NCBI GenBank assembly: GCA_030674185.1
Contig: JAPXFY010000015.1
Location: forward strand, 22,946,986-23,010,985
Origin: Monoplex corrugatus
Taxonomy: Eukaryota > Mollusca > Gastropoda > Littorinimorpha > Ranellidae
Reading direction: 5' to 3'
DNA length: 64,000 bases
Shown here: positions 10,456 through 20,967 of the stretch, in pieces
Layout: the number at the start of each line of letters is the position of its first letter
How positions within the stretch are numbered: position 1 is the first letter of the stretch
The notes under the pieces: model-generated
What the model was told of the DNA's origin: nothing
What the model saw: the letters and a program-made list of their open reading frames with translations, nothing else
The model's database searches: none
Position numbers and translations under genes: made by a program

Positions 10456-11696
10456 ATGACATCCAATCCAAAGGAACAGGCAGAGGTCCTCAACCAGCAG
10501 TTCCAATCAGTGTTTGGGAATGGAAGACAGTATACTGAGGAGGAGTTTCAGGACAAGACTGGGATGCCCAATACTGACATACCATCCATGAACAACATCA
10601 CCATCAGTGAAAATGGCGTGAAGTCAATGCTGAAAAATCTAAACCCCCACAAGGCCTGTGGACCTGAGGGAATCCGTTCAAGAGTTCTCAAAGAACTGGC
10701 AGAGGAGCCCACGTCTGGCCTAACTATACTGTTCCGCTCATCCCTGTCCACAGGCATCTTACCGGCAGACTGGAGGACAGCACATGTAGCACCAATATTC
10801 AAGAAGGGAGAACAGTACAACCCAGCCAACTACCGGCCAGTCTCCCTTACCAGCATTGTGTGCAAAATGTTCGAGCACATCATAGTTAGCGCAGTAATGA
10901 AACACCTTGAGAGCCACCAGATATTGAGCAACAACCAGCATGGGTTTAAGAAAGGAAGATCATGTGAGACCCAACTCCTTGAGTTCACTGAAGAGCTCAC
11001 TGCAAACCTGGAAAGAGGCAAACAGACCGATGTCCTCATAATGGACTTTTCAAAGGCATCTGACGGGTCAATCACTCTTTGCTAATGCATAAACTCCAGA
11101 GATACGGCATCAGAGGAACTACAGGAGCATGGATCTCCAACTTTCTTAAAGATCGGCAGCAAGCAGTAGTAGTGGGTGGAGCGTCTTCCTCCGCAGTGAT
11201 CGTCAAATCTGGTGCACCTCAGGGGTCTGTGCTAGGTCCATGCTTGTTCCTAGTATATATTAACGACCTCCCTGAGAAGCTCTTAGCAAAGGCACGGATG
11301 TTCGCCGATGACACAGCAGTATCCAGGATGATATTCAACAGCCAAGACCAAGAACAGCTCCAAGAAGATCTCTAATGCCAAGCCGATTGGAAGAGGAGCT
11401 GGGATATGGAGTTTCATCCTGCGAAATGCCAAACCCTTTGTGTCACAAGGAGTAGGTACCCACTTCACTACGACTATTCCCTTCACGGACATACCCTCGA
11501 CACCGTAACATCTACAAAATACCTTGGTGTCACCGTGGCCAAAGACATGAGTTGGGACGAACACAAAAACAACCTGTGTTCCAAAGGAAACAGAATCCTC
11601 AAATTCCTCCGACGGAATCTGAAAATCAGCTCCTCAGAGATCAAGGAACGAGCCTACAAAGCGCTAGTTCGCCCCTATCTGGAGTACGCGTCTTAA
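10456..11696 (+). pseudogene. reverse transcriptase of LINE copy 2, broken
   Basis: The frame contains NPHKACGPEGI, TAHVAPIFKKGE, NYRPVSLTSIVCKMFEHI, NNQHGFKKGRSCETQL and MDFSKA, i.e. RT motifs 0 to A. A base is lost in GCATCTGACGGGTC (near 11062; copy 1 has GACCGGG), shifting the frame. The next segment (11079-11375) carries the GAPQGSVLGP block and FADD, then ends at TAA 11373-11375, the same codon as in copy 1. The third segment (11406-11694) has WDMEFHPAKCQT through ALVRPYLEYAS, where the inserted L2-like LINE interrupts it. Confidence 0.85.
11690..11694 (+). repeat. target-site duplication GTCTT, left
   Basis: GTCTT at the break in LINE copy 2. The same five bases occur at 13655-13659. 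Joining the host sequence across one copy gives GTACGC-GTCTT-CCGTCTGG, which aligns without a gap to GTACACATATTCCGTCTGG in copy 1. Confidence 0.75.
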
Positions 11697-11770
11697 TTAT
11701 AATAATTAATAATAATAATTACAATATTTATATAGCGCAAAATCTTGATAAAATCAAATCTAAGCGCTGA

Positions 11771-11818
11771 AGCAGACACACACGCACGCACGCACGCACG
11801 CACGCACGCACACACACG

Positions 11819-11854
<36 letters not shown>

Positions 11855-11872
11855 ACAGCGCGCGCGCGCGCG
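11771..11872 (+). repeat. compound CACG/CA/CG microsatellite
   Basis: CACACGCACGCACG units grade into pure CA and then a (CG) run (GCGCGCGCGCGCGC). It lies in the 3' region of the nested L2-like LINE. Confidence 0.95.
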
Positions 11873-12008
11873 CATGGCTATAAATGGGGAGAAAGAATAA
11901 AAGCAATAAAAGCAAGAATAAAAGCAATGGAAAATTATAGAGAGCATAGCATATACAATTATATATTATAACCATGTGATTCCCCTCCGAGCGGAGACAG
12001 GCTGCAGA

Positions 12009-12026
12009 GGGGGGGGGGGGGGGGGG
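12009..12026 (+). repeat. G homopolymer
   Basis: An unbroken run of about 18 G on the plus strand, a C-run in the 3' region of the nested LINE. Its length is likely to vary and to be error-prone in sequencing. Confidence 0.9.
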
Positions 12027-12044
12027 TTGAGTGAGGTTAGGATT

Positions 12045-13654
12045 TTATGCGGAGGAGAAAAGGTGGGTTTTGAGAGCGGACTTGAAGGAGACAAAAGTAG
12101 GTTGCTGACGGACTGAGAGAGGAAGTTTGTTCCAGGAGAGTGGACCAGAAACACAGAAGGCACTTGGACCATAGGTATCGAGCTTAGTGCGTGGAAAGCG
12201 AAAAGTCAGAGGATCGGAGGCAGAGCGGAGGGTACGTGAGGGAACATAGATCTCAAGTAGGCTTGACAGGTAATCGGGGGCTGCGTTATTGAGGCTTTTG
12301 TAGCACATGGTGTCTAGTTTGTACTGTATGCGCTTTGATACAGGGAGCCAGTGAAGTTGTGCCAGGAGAGGAGATATGTGGTCAGCTTTTTTCTTTTTGA
12401 GTACAAGGCGTACAGCATTGTTTTGAATGCGCTGTAGGATGTGAATGGTGGAGGCAGGAAGACCAGACAGGAGTGAATTGCAATAGTCAATGCGAGACAT
12501 TATGAAGGAGAGAACGAGTTTTGCAGTTGTTTCGACAGAGAGATACTTCCTGATCAGCCTTATACGATGGAGATGATAGTAGCAAGATCTGGCAGTTTGA
12601 GAAACAAAGTTGTTCATGGAGAGGGTAGAGTCAATGCAGACACCAAGGTTTTTAGCTGAATCAGAAATTGGGACTGATGTGTTACATAATGGGAGAGAAA
12701 GAGGAGGCAGCTGAGAAAGTTTCTGATGGGTGCCAATGAGGATAGCTTCTGTCTTGTCGTCATTAAGCTGAAGTTTGTTGAACGTCATCCAGTTCTTAAT
12801 GTCCGAGTAACACTCAGTGGTGCGAGTCAACAGGCGCTGTATATTATCAGGTGAGTCACTGTCTTGAAGTTGGGTGTCATCAGCATAGAAGTGGTGTTTT
12901 ATAGAGTGGGAGTTGATGATGGTGGACAGGGGGGAGGTGTAAAGAGTGAAAAGAACAGGGCCAAGGACAGATCCTTGTGGAACACCACAGGTCAGGTATG
13001 CAGGTTGAGAGTAAGTGCCATTGATGAGAACAGTTTGTTTTCTGTTTGATAGGTATGAAGTGAACCAGGAGAGAGCAATGTCAGAGATGCCAAAAGTATG
13101 ATGAAGTCTAGAAAGGAGAATACCATGATCAATGGTATCAAAGGCTGCAGACAGATCAAGGAGTGTGAGGAGAGAGACTTTGCCAGTATCAGTTGCAAGG
13201 AGGAGATTGTTGAGAATGTGTAGTAGGGCAGTTTCAGTGCTATGGCACTGGCGGTAGGCTGACTGGAAAGGATTGAGGAGATTGTTGGCAGACAGGTGAG
13301 AGTTCAGCTGGTTGAGGACGACTTTTTCAAGGAGTTTTGACAAGAAAGAGAGATTAGAGATAGGCCGGTAATTTTTCAGTTCATTTAGGTCTAAATTGTG
13401 TTTCTTGAGGAGAGGGTGAACAATAGCAGACTTGAAAGAATCTGGGACAGTTCCAGTTTGAAGAGAAGTGTTGATGATGTCAATGATGAATGGGAGGAGA
13501 GTAGGGAGACAGTCGGAGTAGAGAGAACCTGGAAGAGGATCCAGTTCGCAGGTTTTGAATGACATGGATCTGATTGTGTTGAAAATTTCTTCTTGTGAGA
13601 CTGGGGTAAAAGTAGTAAGAGGTGTGCCAGAGAAGGAAGGGTCAGGTGGGCATG
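12045..13654 (-). CDS. L2-like LINE reverse transcriptase, N-terminally truncated
   Basis: About 535 codons are open up to the TAA at 12045. Visible RT motifs in order are KNYRPISNLSFLSKLLEKVV, NPFQSAYRQCHSTETALL, LLDLSAAFDTIDH, ALSWFTSYLSNRKQ, CGVPQGSVLGPVLF and the catalytic YADDTQL (about one half of the way through), then LGVCIDSTLSM. The C-terminal part has HISPLLAQLHWLPV and LRSASDPLTFRFPRT, and ends FKSALKTHLFSSA. The catalytic Asp residues are intact, but the endonuclease is missing because the element is 5'-truncated near SFSGTPL. The open frame continues about 19 codons into host-LINE DNA. It is probably not expressed as a functional polyprotein. Confidence 0.85.
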
Positions 13655-13659
13655 GTCTT
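13655..13659 (+). repeat. target-site duplication GTCTT, right
   Basis: Second copy of the 5-bp duplication; the interrupted LINE resumes directly after it with CCGTCTGGGACCCCC. Confidence 0.75.
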
Positions 13660-14318
13660 CCGTCTGGGACCCCCATACAAAGAAAAACATAACTAAAATA
13701 GAAGACGTTCAAAGACGAGTTGTACGCTTCGTCCTCAGCAGATATAGGAACACTTCTAGTGTTAGCAGCATGCTGGTCACACTGGGCTGGCCCTCATTGG
13801 AGAAACGACGGCAAGTAGCAAGACTCTCTATGCTGTTCAAAGTGCACCAAGGCCTTGTTCATTGTCCCAGCCTACAAGCAAAACTAGTCCCTCTACCTGA
13901 CCGTAAGCGACGTGGCCATGACAGACAGTTCCACTTGATCACATCAAGGACCCAGTATAGAGCTGCTTCATTTCTGCCAGGAACTGGAATAGTCTCTAAC
14001 AAGGAACAGTTGAGGCCACAACACTTGACACATTCGTGTCAAGGGCCTCTAAAATCCCAGACTAGACCGACCCCCCCCTTCCCTCCCCCCCTCACTTCCA
14101 CTCAGAGCCCCTGCCCCACCCACCTTGCTGCCCTCTTCACCCACCCCACCCCTCTTCCCCCCCACACCTCATTCCCCCCACCCCACCATCATCATGATTA
14201 AAACTGAACTTTAAGACATGTCCACTGCTCCAGATTTATCTGCTGCAAACCCCCAGTTATAGGCGCCAGAATAATCAAGTTTGATTGTTGGCCCTCAACA
14301 CTGAAGAAGAGAAGAACC
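13655..14318 (+). mobile_element. CR1/Jockey-like LINE copy 2, 3' segment
   Basis: This resumes the C-terminal RT region (EDVQRRVVRFVLSRY, then MLVTLGWPSLEKRRQVARLS), the C-rich 3' region at 14070-14190, and a GAAGAAGAGAAG tail. It parallels 8738-9432 of copy 1 nearly base for base. In this copy DRKRRGHDRQFHLITSRTQY stays in frame, whereas copy 1 has lost a base and reads DVSDVAMTDSST. Confidence 0.85.
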
Positions 14319-14723
14319 TCTAACCTCACACATCGATAACATGATAACCAACATCCGTGGCCTAAATATTCAAAAAGTTGACCAAAAAGTCAAGACAGAG
14401 CTATTTGGAGGTTGGTAGCTGTGTCAAAGAATGCAGCGGCCAACACTGCACCCAGTGAGTTGAGACAGGTGAGATTGTGCACCAGACGACTCTTCTTTAA
14501 TTTAACTCAAAGTGAACGCGAGAAAAAAAAAAAGCGTCAATAGCTGAATGCTTCCGGACACACATCACTACCCTGACTGCTTATAGGGCCCACACCAGTC
14601 GCAGTAACTTTTCCCGACAGATTATTTGCATTGGTCGTGGATTCTGCGACATCTCATAATCATCGAGAGCAAGATTCAGATAGGCTGATCATGTGACAGT
14701 CATGTGATATTGTGAAAACAATC
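14319..14723 (+). promoter_or_regulatory. putative promoter region and 5' leader of the sugar transporter gene
   Basis: Unique sequence between the LINE cluster and the first coding exon. There is no obvious TATA box close to the ATG. Candidate sites are ATTTGCAT (a POU octamer, near 14626) overlapping an inverted CCAAT (ATTGG), and two CATGTG E-boxes just before the ATG. The transcription start is unknown, and an upstream non-coding exon cannot be excluded. Confidence 0.35.
14689..14708 (+). promoter_or_regulatory. paired TCATGTGA E-boxes
   Basis: TCATGTGAC (14689-14697) and TCATGTGAT (14700-14708) are spaced 11 bp apart, one helical turn, and lie 16-35 bp before the ATG. TCATGTGA is the M-box form bound by MITF/TFE-type bHLH-ZIP factors in animals. 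Binding here is inference. They may lie in the transcribed leader. Confidence 0.3.
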
Positions 14724-14843
14724 ATGGCAGCAGAAGACACCACTCCACTGCTGGGTGGAAATAATTCATCGCATTCATTCACTTCTTTCAGGGGCAGTAG
14801 CGAATTAGACCACGTGGAGGAAACTCACAGAACAAGAAAGCCG
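14724..14843 (+). CDS. sugar transporter exon 1 (residues 1-40)
   Basis: The ATG sits in a good context (A at -3, G at +4); the frame is open a few codons upstream but has no earlier ATG. It encodes the cytosolic N-terminus [12 protein letters not shown]..., which holds the acidic dileucine signal DTTPLL (residues 5-10). It is rich in Ser and His, and contains no membrane helix. The donor is CCG|GTGAGT, phase 0. The following intron is 5.0 kb. Confidence 0.9.
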
Positions 14844-15536
14844 GTGAGTATTTCTTCTGAACGTTTGTTTGGTTGTCTGAGTGCATTGTTCGTAATATAT
14901 TTTGTTTTTATACAGTAGTGGAATGGTTGCTAAAATACCACAGCAGAAGCACATTTTGATTTATTGGTTCTTAAAGCACCCGGGAGTTAGTCCGAAGTTG
15001 GAAACCCTCGATTCGAAACCTCTCACTCGAAACTCCGTCCACTACATCTTTATCTAAATAGCGGGTGATTGTTTTATTTTTAAAAGTTAGTCTTTCAGAT
15101 AAAACGATAGAATGAAGTCCATTGAATCAGATTGATGATTATTACAGCCATCCTTGCACGGGATTGTTAGCATGATAATTATAAACATATTGATGATATT
15201 CGCAGTTCTAACCTAAAAGGGTCATCTGCACTTTCTAGGCAAAATTCCATAGAAAATCCAGTTTTCAAATAAACAAAACAGGTTTTAAGAATTTTGTAAA
15301 AAGGTAAAAATGTAGATGTGGTTTTGATCTCACATCAGACTTTACAAACTACGTAACAAAGCATGAAACACCATGGCTGCACATAAAAAATGTACACACC
15401 ATTTATTTTTTCTCTGTGAATAGAGTGCTGGGAAGTGGGGAAATGTAACTTGCATACACATGCAGCAATAATAATCAAAACTGATTGTGGTTGCTGTCAG
15501 ATGGAAGGAAAAGGAAGATAATATTATAATATAATT

Positions 15537-15618
<82 letters not shown>

Positions 15619-16479
15619 AACAGAGTCACTGGCAGCAATGACATGGGCCCATTATACTAGTATCATGACAGTCATACATGACATCAGTCAGTGTCACACA
15701 TTTAGTGACAAGAGTCCAAGTGACTCACACTCACACTGTCACAGTGACAGAACTGAAAACGCTGAGAATATCATCAGATTGAATCATGGTGGATACACAC
15801 ATTTGGAGTTTGGAGTTTGTTCAAGAGGGATTCATCGCACTTGGACAGTTCCATATGTGCTCTACCCAAATCTGCCAACAGTAACTTGGTAGACTCCCTT
15901 AGCCTGTGCTAAATCCTGTGCTCTTGGGGGTGGGAGGAACTTATGAAACAGTTAACTAACATTAGCAGAATAATAGAAACATTTAGATGGGCAGTGAATA
16001 GGCCAGTCATTAATGTTGTGGGCTTGGATTGATGCAATTCTGTATTAAAGTATTTAAATCAATACTGATAATAGTATCACTGTATGAAGACAAACATGAT
16101 TAGCACTGGTGTACACACATTTTTAAGACTACTGTGGTATCATTGCTTTATCACAAAATGTAATTAGCTCAGGTGTTAATTCATTTCCAAGAGTACTGTT
16201 ATTAGCATTAGAGTTCAGGTTACAGTTCAAGTGTATTTCCTCCACTTATGTGTCATGTGCGCTGGATAACATTCTAGATTTTATAATCTATGTTGGCATG
16301 AGAGTGAAGGCATGATGGCATATTGATTTGATGGCTTTAGACTCTGCCACTTCAAAAACAAACTTGCAGAGTACAGTTGTTATGGTGACCTCTAAAGAGG
16401 CCAATTTAAACAGCAGGTTTTTGTACTTATCTGTACTTTGTTTATGTGTTGTTTTGGTGTCTGTTGGTGCCACGGTCTA

Positions 16480-16548
<69 letters not shown>

Positions 16549-18350
16549 TGTGTGTGTGCATTGTGTTTTGCATGATTTTTGTTATCCTACATCATATTTT
16601 TTACATTATCTTAGTGACATTCATCATGCCACTTATTATACACACCAGTGGATCACCAGATCCAGTTAATACTTCATTTTATTACCATCCCAGTTCCAAA
16701 AATCTACACCAGCATTATTTCAAATCTTCATGATCCAAGTGCTGTTCTTTCATCAGAAAATTTTGTACTTATTGAAGTTATTCAGTTCAGATTTTTCTGA
16801 TTCTGCCGAACTTCTCTTGTTAAGAGAAACACTGTATCCCATGTGATAGTGATGATTGCTCAGTTAGAAAGGTAGTCTGTATGAGTTTTTTCCCTTCCCC
16901 TGTAATAATTGCTCAGCTAAAAAAAAAAAGGTAGACTTACATAAGTTACAAGTTTTTTTCCCTTCCCACCTGTCATGATTTGAGTTATAATTGCTTAGAA
17001 AGGCAGACCGCGTGAACATTTCTCCCTTCTCCCATGTCAGGATTTTCTGTAATAATTATATAATTGTTAGGATGACTTTATCTGTTATTGTTGTTAGAAT
17101 GGCCTGCTCTTTTGTTGTTGTTGTTGTTGATAGACTTGTTAATTCAGATATTTTACTCAATATATATCTTTTTTTTCTCTCTCTCTCTTTTTTCTTTTCT
17201 TTTGTTTTTTTTTCCAAATGAATAACTGAAAAAGCAGTGTAACACACTATGTACTTTTTTTTATTTGCATGTACTTTATTGACATATATGTTTTACTTCG
17301 GCAGAATATTTGTTTTCTGCCCATTATAATTTCTTCAGCCCTTAAAGAGCAATCATTTACCAGAGACCATGAGGACAGTATTAAAAGTTTTAGACTAGAT
17401 CTATATCATAGGATGTAGATGACCTCACTCCTGGGATGGAGGTGGTAGTAATGTATGTAACACAAATCCAAACTCAAAGCATGCTTTTTTACAAGTTAGT
17501 TGAGCTTAAAACATATGTTTTGCATAATAATGGCCACCATAAACACAGTAATAAACCAATAACACTGAGCAACATCAAGCTTTAAACGTATGGTGTGCGT
17601 TTGCAAACATAAGATATGCTAGCAAAATTTGAACCATACAGTGACATTTAAATATTTTAATTCACAACAATAATAACAGTAGGGATAAAAACAAGAATAG
17701 GAATTTACCGTAACAATGTGTTAACTGCATTTTTGGCTTCAAGGAAATGTGATGTGCAGAAGCAGTTTTCAAAAATTTTACCGAATTTTTATTGTTTTAG
17801 TGTCTTTAGTTATGTTTTATATTTGTATTCAGGTTTGTGTGTGTGTTTTTGTTTGTTAGTTTTCATTTTTTTAAAATCCTTTTGCCAAGTTTTGGTGATG
17901 AATTGGGCAGAATGGTCATTGTCAGGGACAGTCCTTAGATTATGTGCATGAAAGCATTGATATGCATGTGTACTTAATTTCCTTGTCCATATCTTTTTTT
18001 CAAAGTCAGTGAGGTTTTTGTGTATGCTTTCAATTTGTTATAGCCCTGATAAGGCTTTGCACAGTCAGCTGGGCTGTAAACAATAAATACAGAAATGAAA
18101 AAGGGCTCTTGTGAGATGATACGGGCTTATCATGATAGTCACACTATTTCATCATCAAACCAATGACCGCATTTTTATACAGACACTGCAGCATTCTAAT
18201 TCTTCATTCTGAAGTTACAATGAACACGATCTGCCTTCAGACCTTGCAAGATACTGAATTACCAACTGACTGAGATAATTTGTGTTATCAGTCAGGGTGA
18301 TATAATATGTACTGTTTAGAAAAGTATTGTCTCAGAGGAGAGAGAAGAGT

Positions 18351-18385
<35 letters not shown>

Positions 18386-18406
18386 GCGCGCGCAGAAGTG
18401 TGGTGT

Positions 18407-18443
<37 letters not shown>

Positions 18444-18446
18444 GTG

Positions 18447-18477
<31 letters not shown>

Positions 18478-19486
18478 GTGTGGTGTGTGTTGTGTGTCGT
18501 GTGTGCTGGAGTTAAGAAGTTTTATTATTATTGCTATTATTATTATTATTTCCATCATCATCATCATTATCATCATCATCATCATTATCATTATTGTTGT
18601 TGTTGTTGTTTTGGAGCTCCATTAGTATACAAGTTACTATTATTAATCATTCACTGTGACAAAATGGTTTGCGAAAATTATTCAAATAGACCAGTGACTG
18701 GGAGGCTGGAGATTCAGATCCGAAGAGTTCAGATGATTGTTGGAATTTTCAGCCTCATCCACAGCTCCTAAACCGGAGATGAGCATACTGTGGCCTTATT
18801 GGAATGACTGGGATAACATAGGGAAGTCTCATCCACTTTGCTGATGCATCATTAACCCTTGCACCCTGTCCACCAGCATCTTGCATCGTCGACCATGCTA
18901 GCGAAGCAAACAGTTAACCCTTTGGTTCCTTCACCCTATCCACCAGTTTCCTACTGGTGGATTGGTTTACTGAGTCGAAGAGTTCAGTTTTTGCAGTTGG
19001 TGGATAGGGTGTGGGAGTCAGAGGTTTATGGGTTTACTCAACTTTTCTCACCAAAACTACAGGTTTCTGTAGCTCTCAGGTCTGGCTGGCACACCAAGAT
19101 GTTACATGAAGTGAAGCATGGAGCTCTGACGTGTGCCATGCATGCAGTCTTGATATGTAATGGAACTCTATAGCTCTGTAGCTGTCATCCCTATCATGTG
19201 TTAACACAACACAGCCTTATAAAAAAAAATGGCCCCAGACAGAGTGGCTCTTCATATTGTGCTCTTGGTCTCATTTCCTCAGTTTCCTTAAGAGAATGGG
19301 GTCAACAACACACTCAGTACAAGGACGGAACCACAACAAGAACACTAAAACAGACAAGGAAAAGTAGGGCATGTATCAGTCCACAGTATTCAGTAAAATT
19401 TGCTCAAAGGAATTTTTTGTTTGTTTAAACAGCTTTGGAGTTTTCTTTTTTTTTTTTTCCCTGTCCTTTTTTCAACTCTTTCTTTC

Positions 19487-19538
<52 letters not shown>

Positions 19539-19634
19539 CCCCTCCTCTCCTCTCTCTTTTTCTGTCTTTCTCTCACTCTCTCTGTGTCTGTCTGTCTCCC
19601 TCTTTGTTTCTCTCTTTCTGTTTCTGTGTCTGTC

Positions 19635-19683
<49 letters not shown>

Positions 19684-19780
19684 ATTTCTCAGTCTGTCTG
19701 TCTGTCTCTCTCCCTCTTTGTTTCTCTCTCTTTCTGTTTCTGTGTCTGTCTCTGTCTGTCTGTATCTCTGTCTCTCTCTG

Positions 19781-19811
<31 letters not shown>

Positions 19812-20603
19812 GTCTCTCTCTCTCTCTCTCTCTCACACTCACAGTTAATTGAATTATTTTTATTGTCTTTGTTTTCTCAGGGTGTGACCTGCACTCTTGC
19901 CTTTGCTGTGGCAGCATGTATCCTGGGCTCTTCGTTCCAAGTGGGCTACAACACTGCTGTTGTCAATGCACCTGCAGATGTAAGCATTTTCGTTTCACAT
20001 GACCATTGTCTTGCTGTTTTTGTTTCTCTTTCTGTCCCTGAGAGTGAGACTGTTTTTGTGTGCCTAGTTTGGTTGTTGTTGTTGTTTCCTGAGAGTGAAA
20101 CTGTTTTTGTGTGCCTAGTTTGGTTGTTGTTGTTGTTTCCTGAGAGTGAGACTGTGTTTGTGTACCTAGTTTGGTTGGTTGTTGTTTCCTGAGAGTGAGA
20201 CTGTTTTTGTGTACCTAGTTTGGTTGTTGTTGTTGTTGTTGTTTTCCTACTTTCTTCCATAATCTGTGTGTATCATGTATGTGTGTGTTTGTTTGTCTTA
20301 ATCCTGCCTTTGTCTGTCTCCCCCCCCCCCCCCCCAAGTCTTTCTCATCTGTCTGCTTGTCTGTCTGTCTGTTTTTATGTGTATAATAAATATGATTTTT
20401 TAAGGTATGTATCAGTATGTATGTTTCTGTTTCTCTGTGTCTGTCTCCCTGTATGTCTAAATGTTTGTATGTTTTCTTAGCTTTTATATACACACACAGT
20501 TTTGGAATGGAATAGGAATGTTGATTCTAAATAAAACAAAAGGGATATATATATAAATCACACTTGGACTGTTTAGTATGCAATGTCCACTTATGTCTGT
20601 CAG

Positions 20604-20673
<70 letters not shown>

Positions 20674-20753
20674 TGTTTCAAGAGTGCTACCAAGTGACAA
20701 TATCAGTATACATGCTGGTATGATACCAGAAGCTTTTCTGGTTTTTGCTCTTT

Positions 20754-20839
<86 letters not shown>

Positions 20840-20934
20840 ATGTGCATGTGCATGTATGTGCATTGCGAGAGTGCTACGGAGTGAAAATATCAATACACAT
20901 GCTTGTATGATACCCGGAAAGTCTGTTTTATGCT

Positions 20935-20967
<33 letters not shown>

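Larger units (their letters stand above)
9720..11694 (+). mobile_element. CR1/Jockey-like LINE copy 2, 5' segment
   Basis: This is the longer copy of the LINE at 8086-9432. It starts within the C-terminal part of the AP-like endonuclease and runs through the RT to GGAGTACGCGTCTT, where it is cut by an antisense LINE. The same reading continues at 13655. Frameshifts and a stop codon make it inactive. The exact 5' boundary between 9489 and 9780 is unclear. Confidence 0.75.
11695..13654 (-). mobile_element. antisense L2-like LINE nested in LINE copy 2
   Basis: A 5'-truncated LINE in the opposite orientation, flanked by the 5-bp repeat GTCTT. On the minus strand it has an RT ORF, then a 3' region with a C-run, a CA/GC-rich microsatellite and an ATT-rich tail abutting 11695. 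Its RT lineage differs from the host LINE (DLSAAFDTIDH rather than DFSKAFDRVNH). Because it lies inside the host copy it must be the younger insertion. Confidence 0.85.

Noticed and set aside
19371..20192. 273-residue Ser/Leu/Cys-rich ORF
   Set aside because: It is a translation of the CT/CTGT microsatellite and runs through the real exon 2 in one frame; the spliced transporter exon explains the only conserved part.
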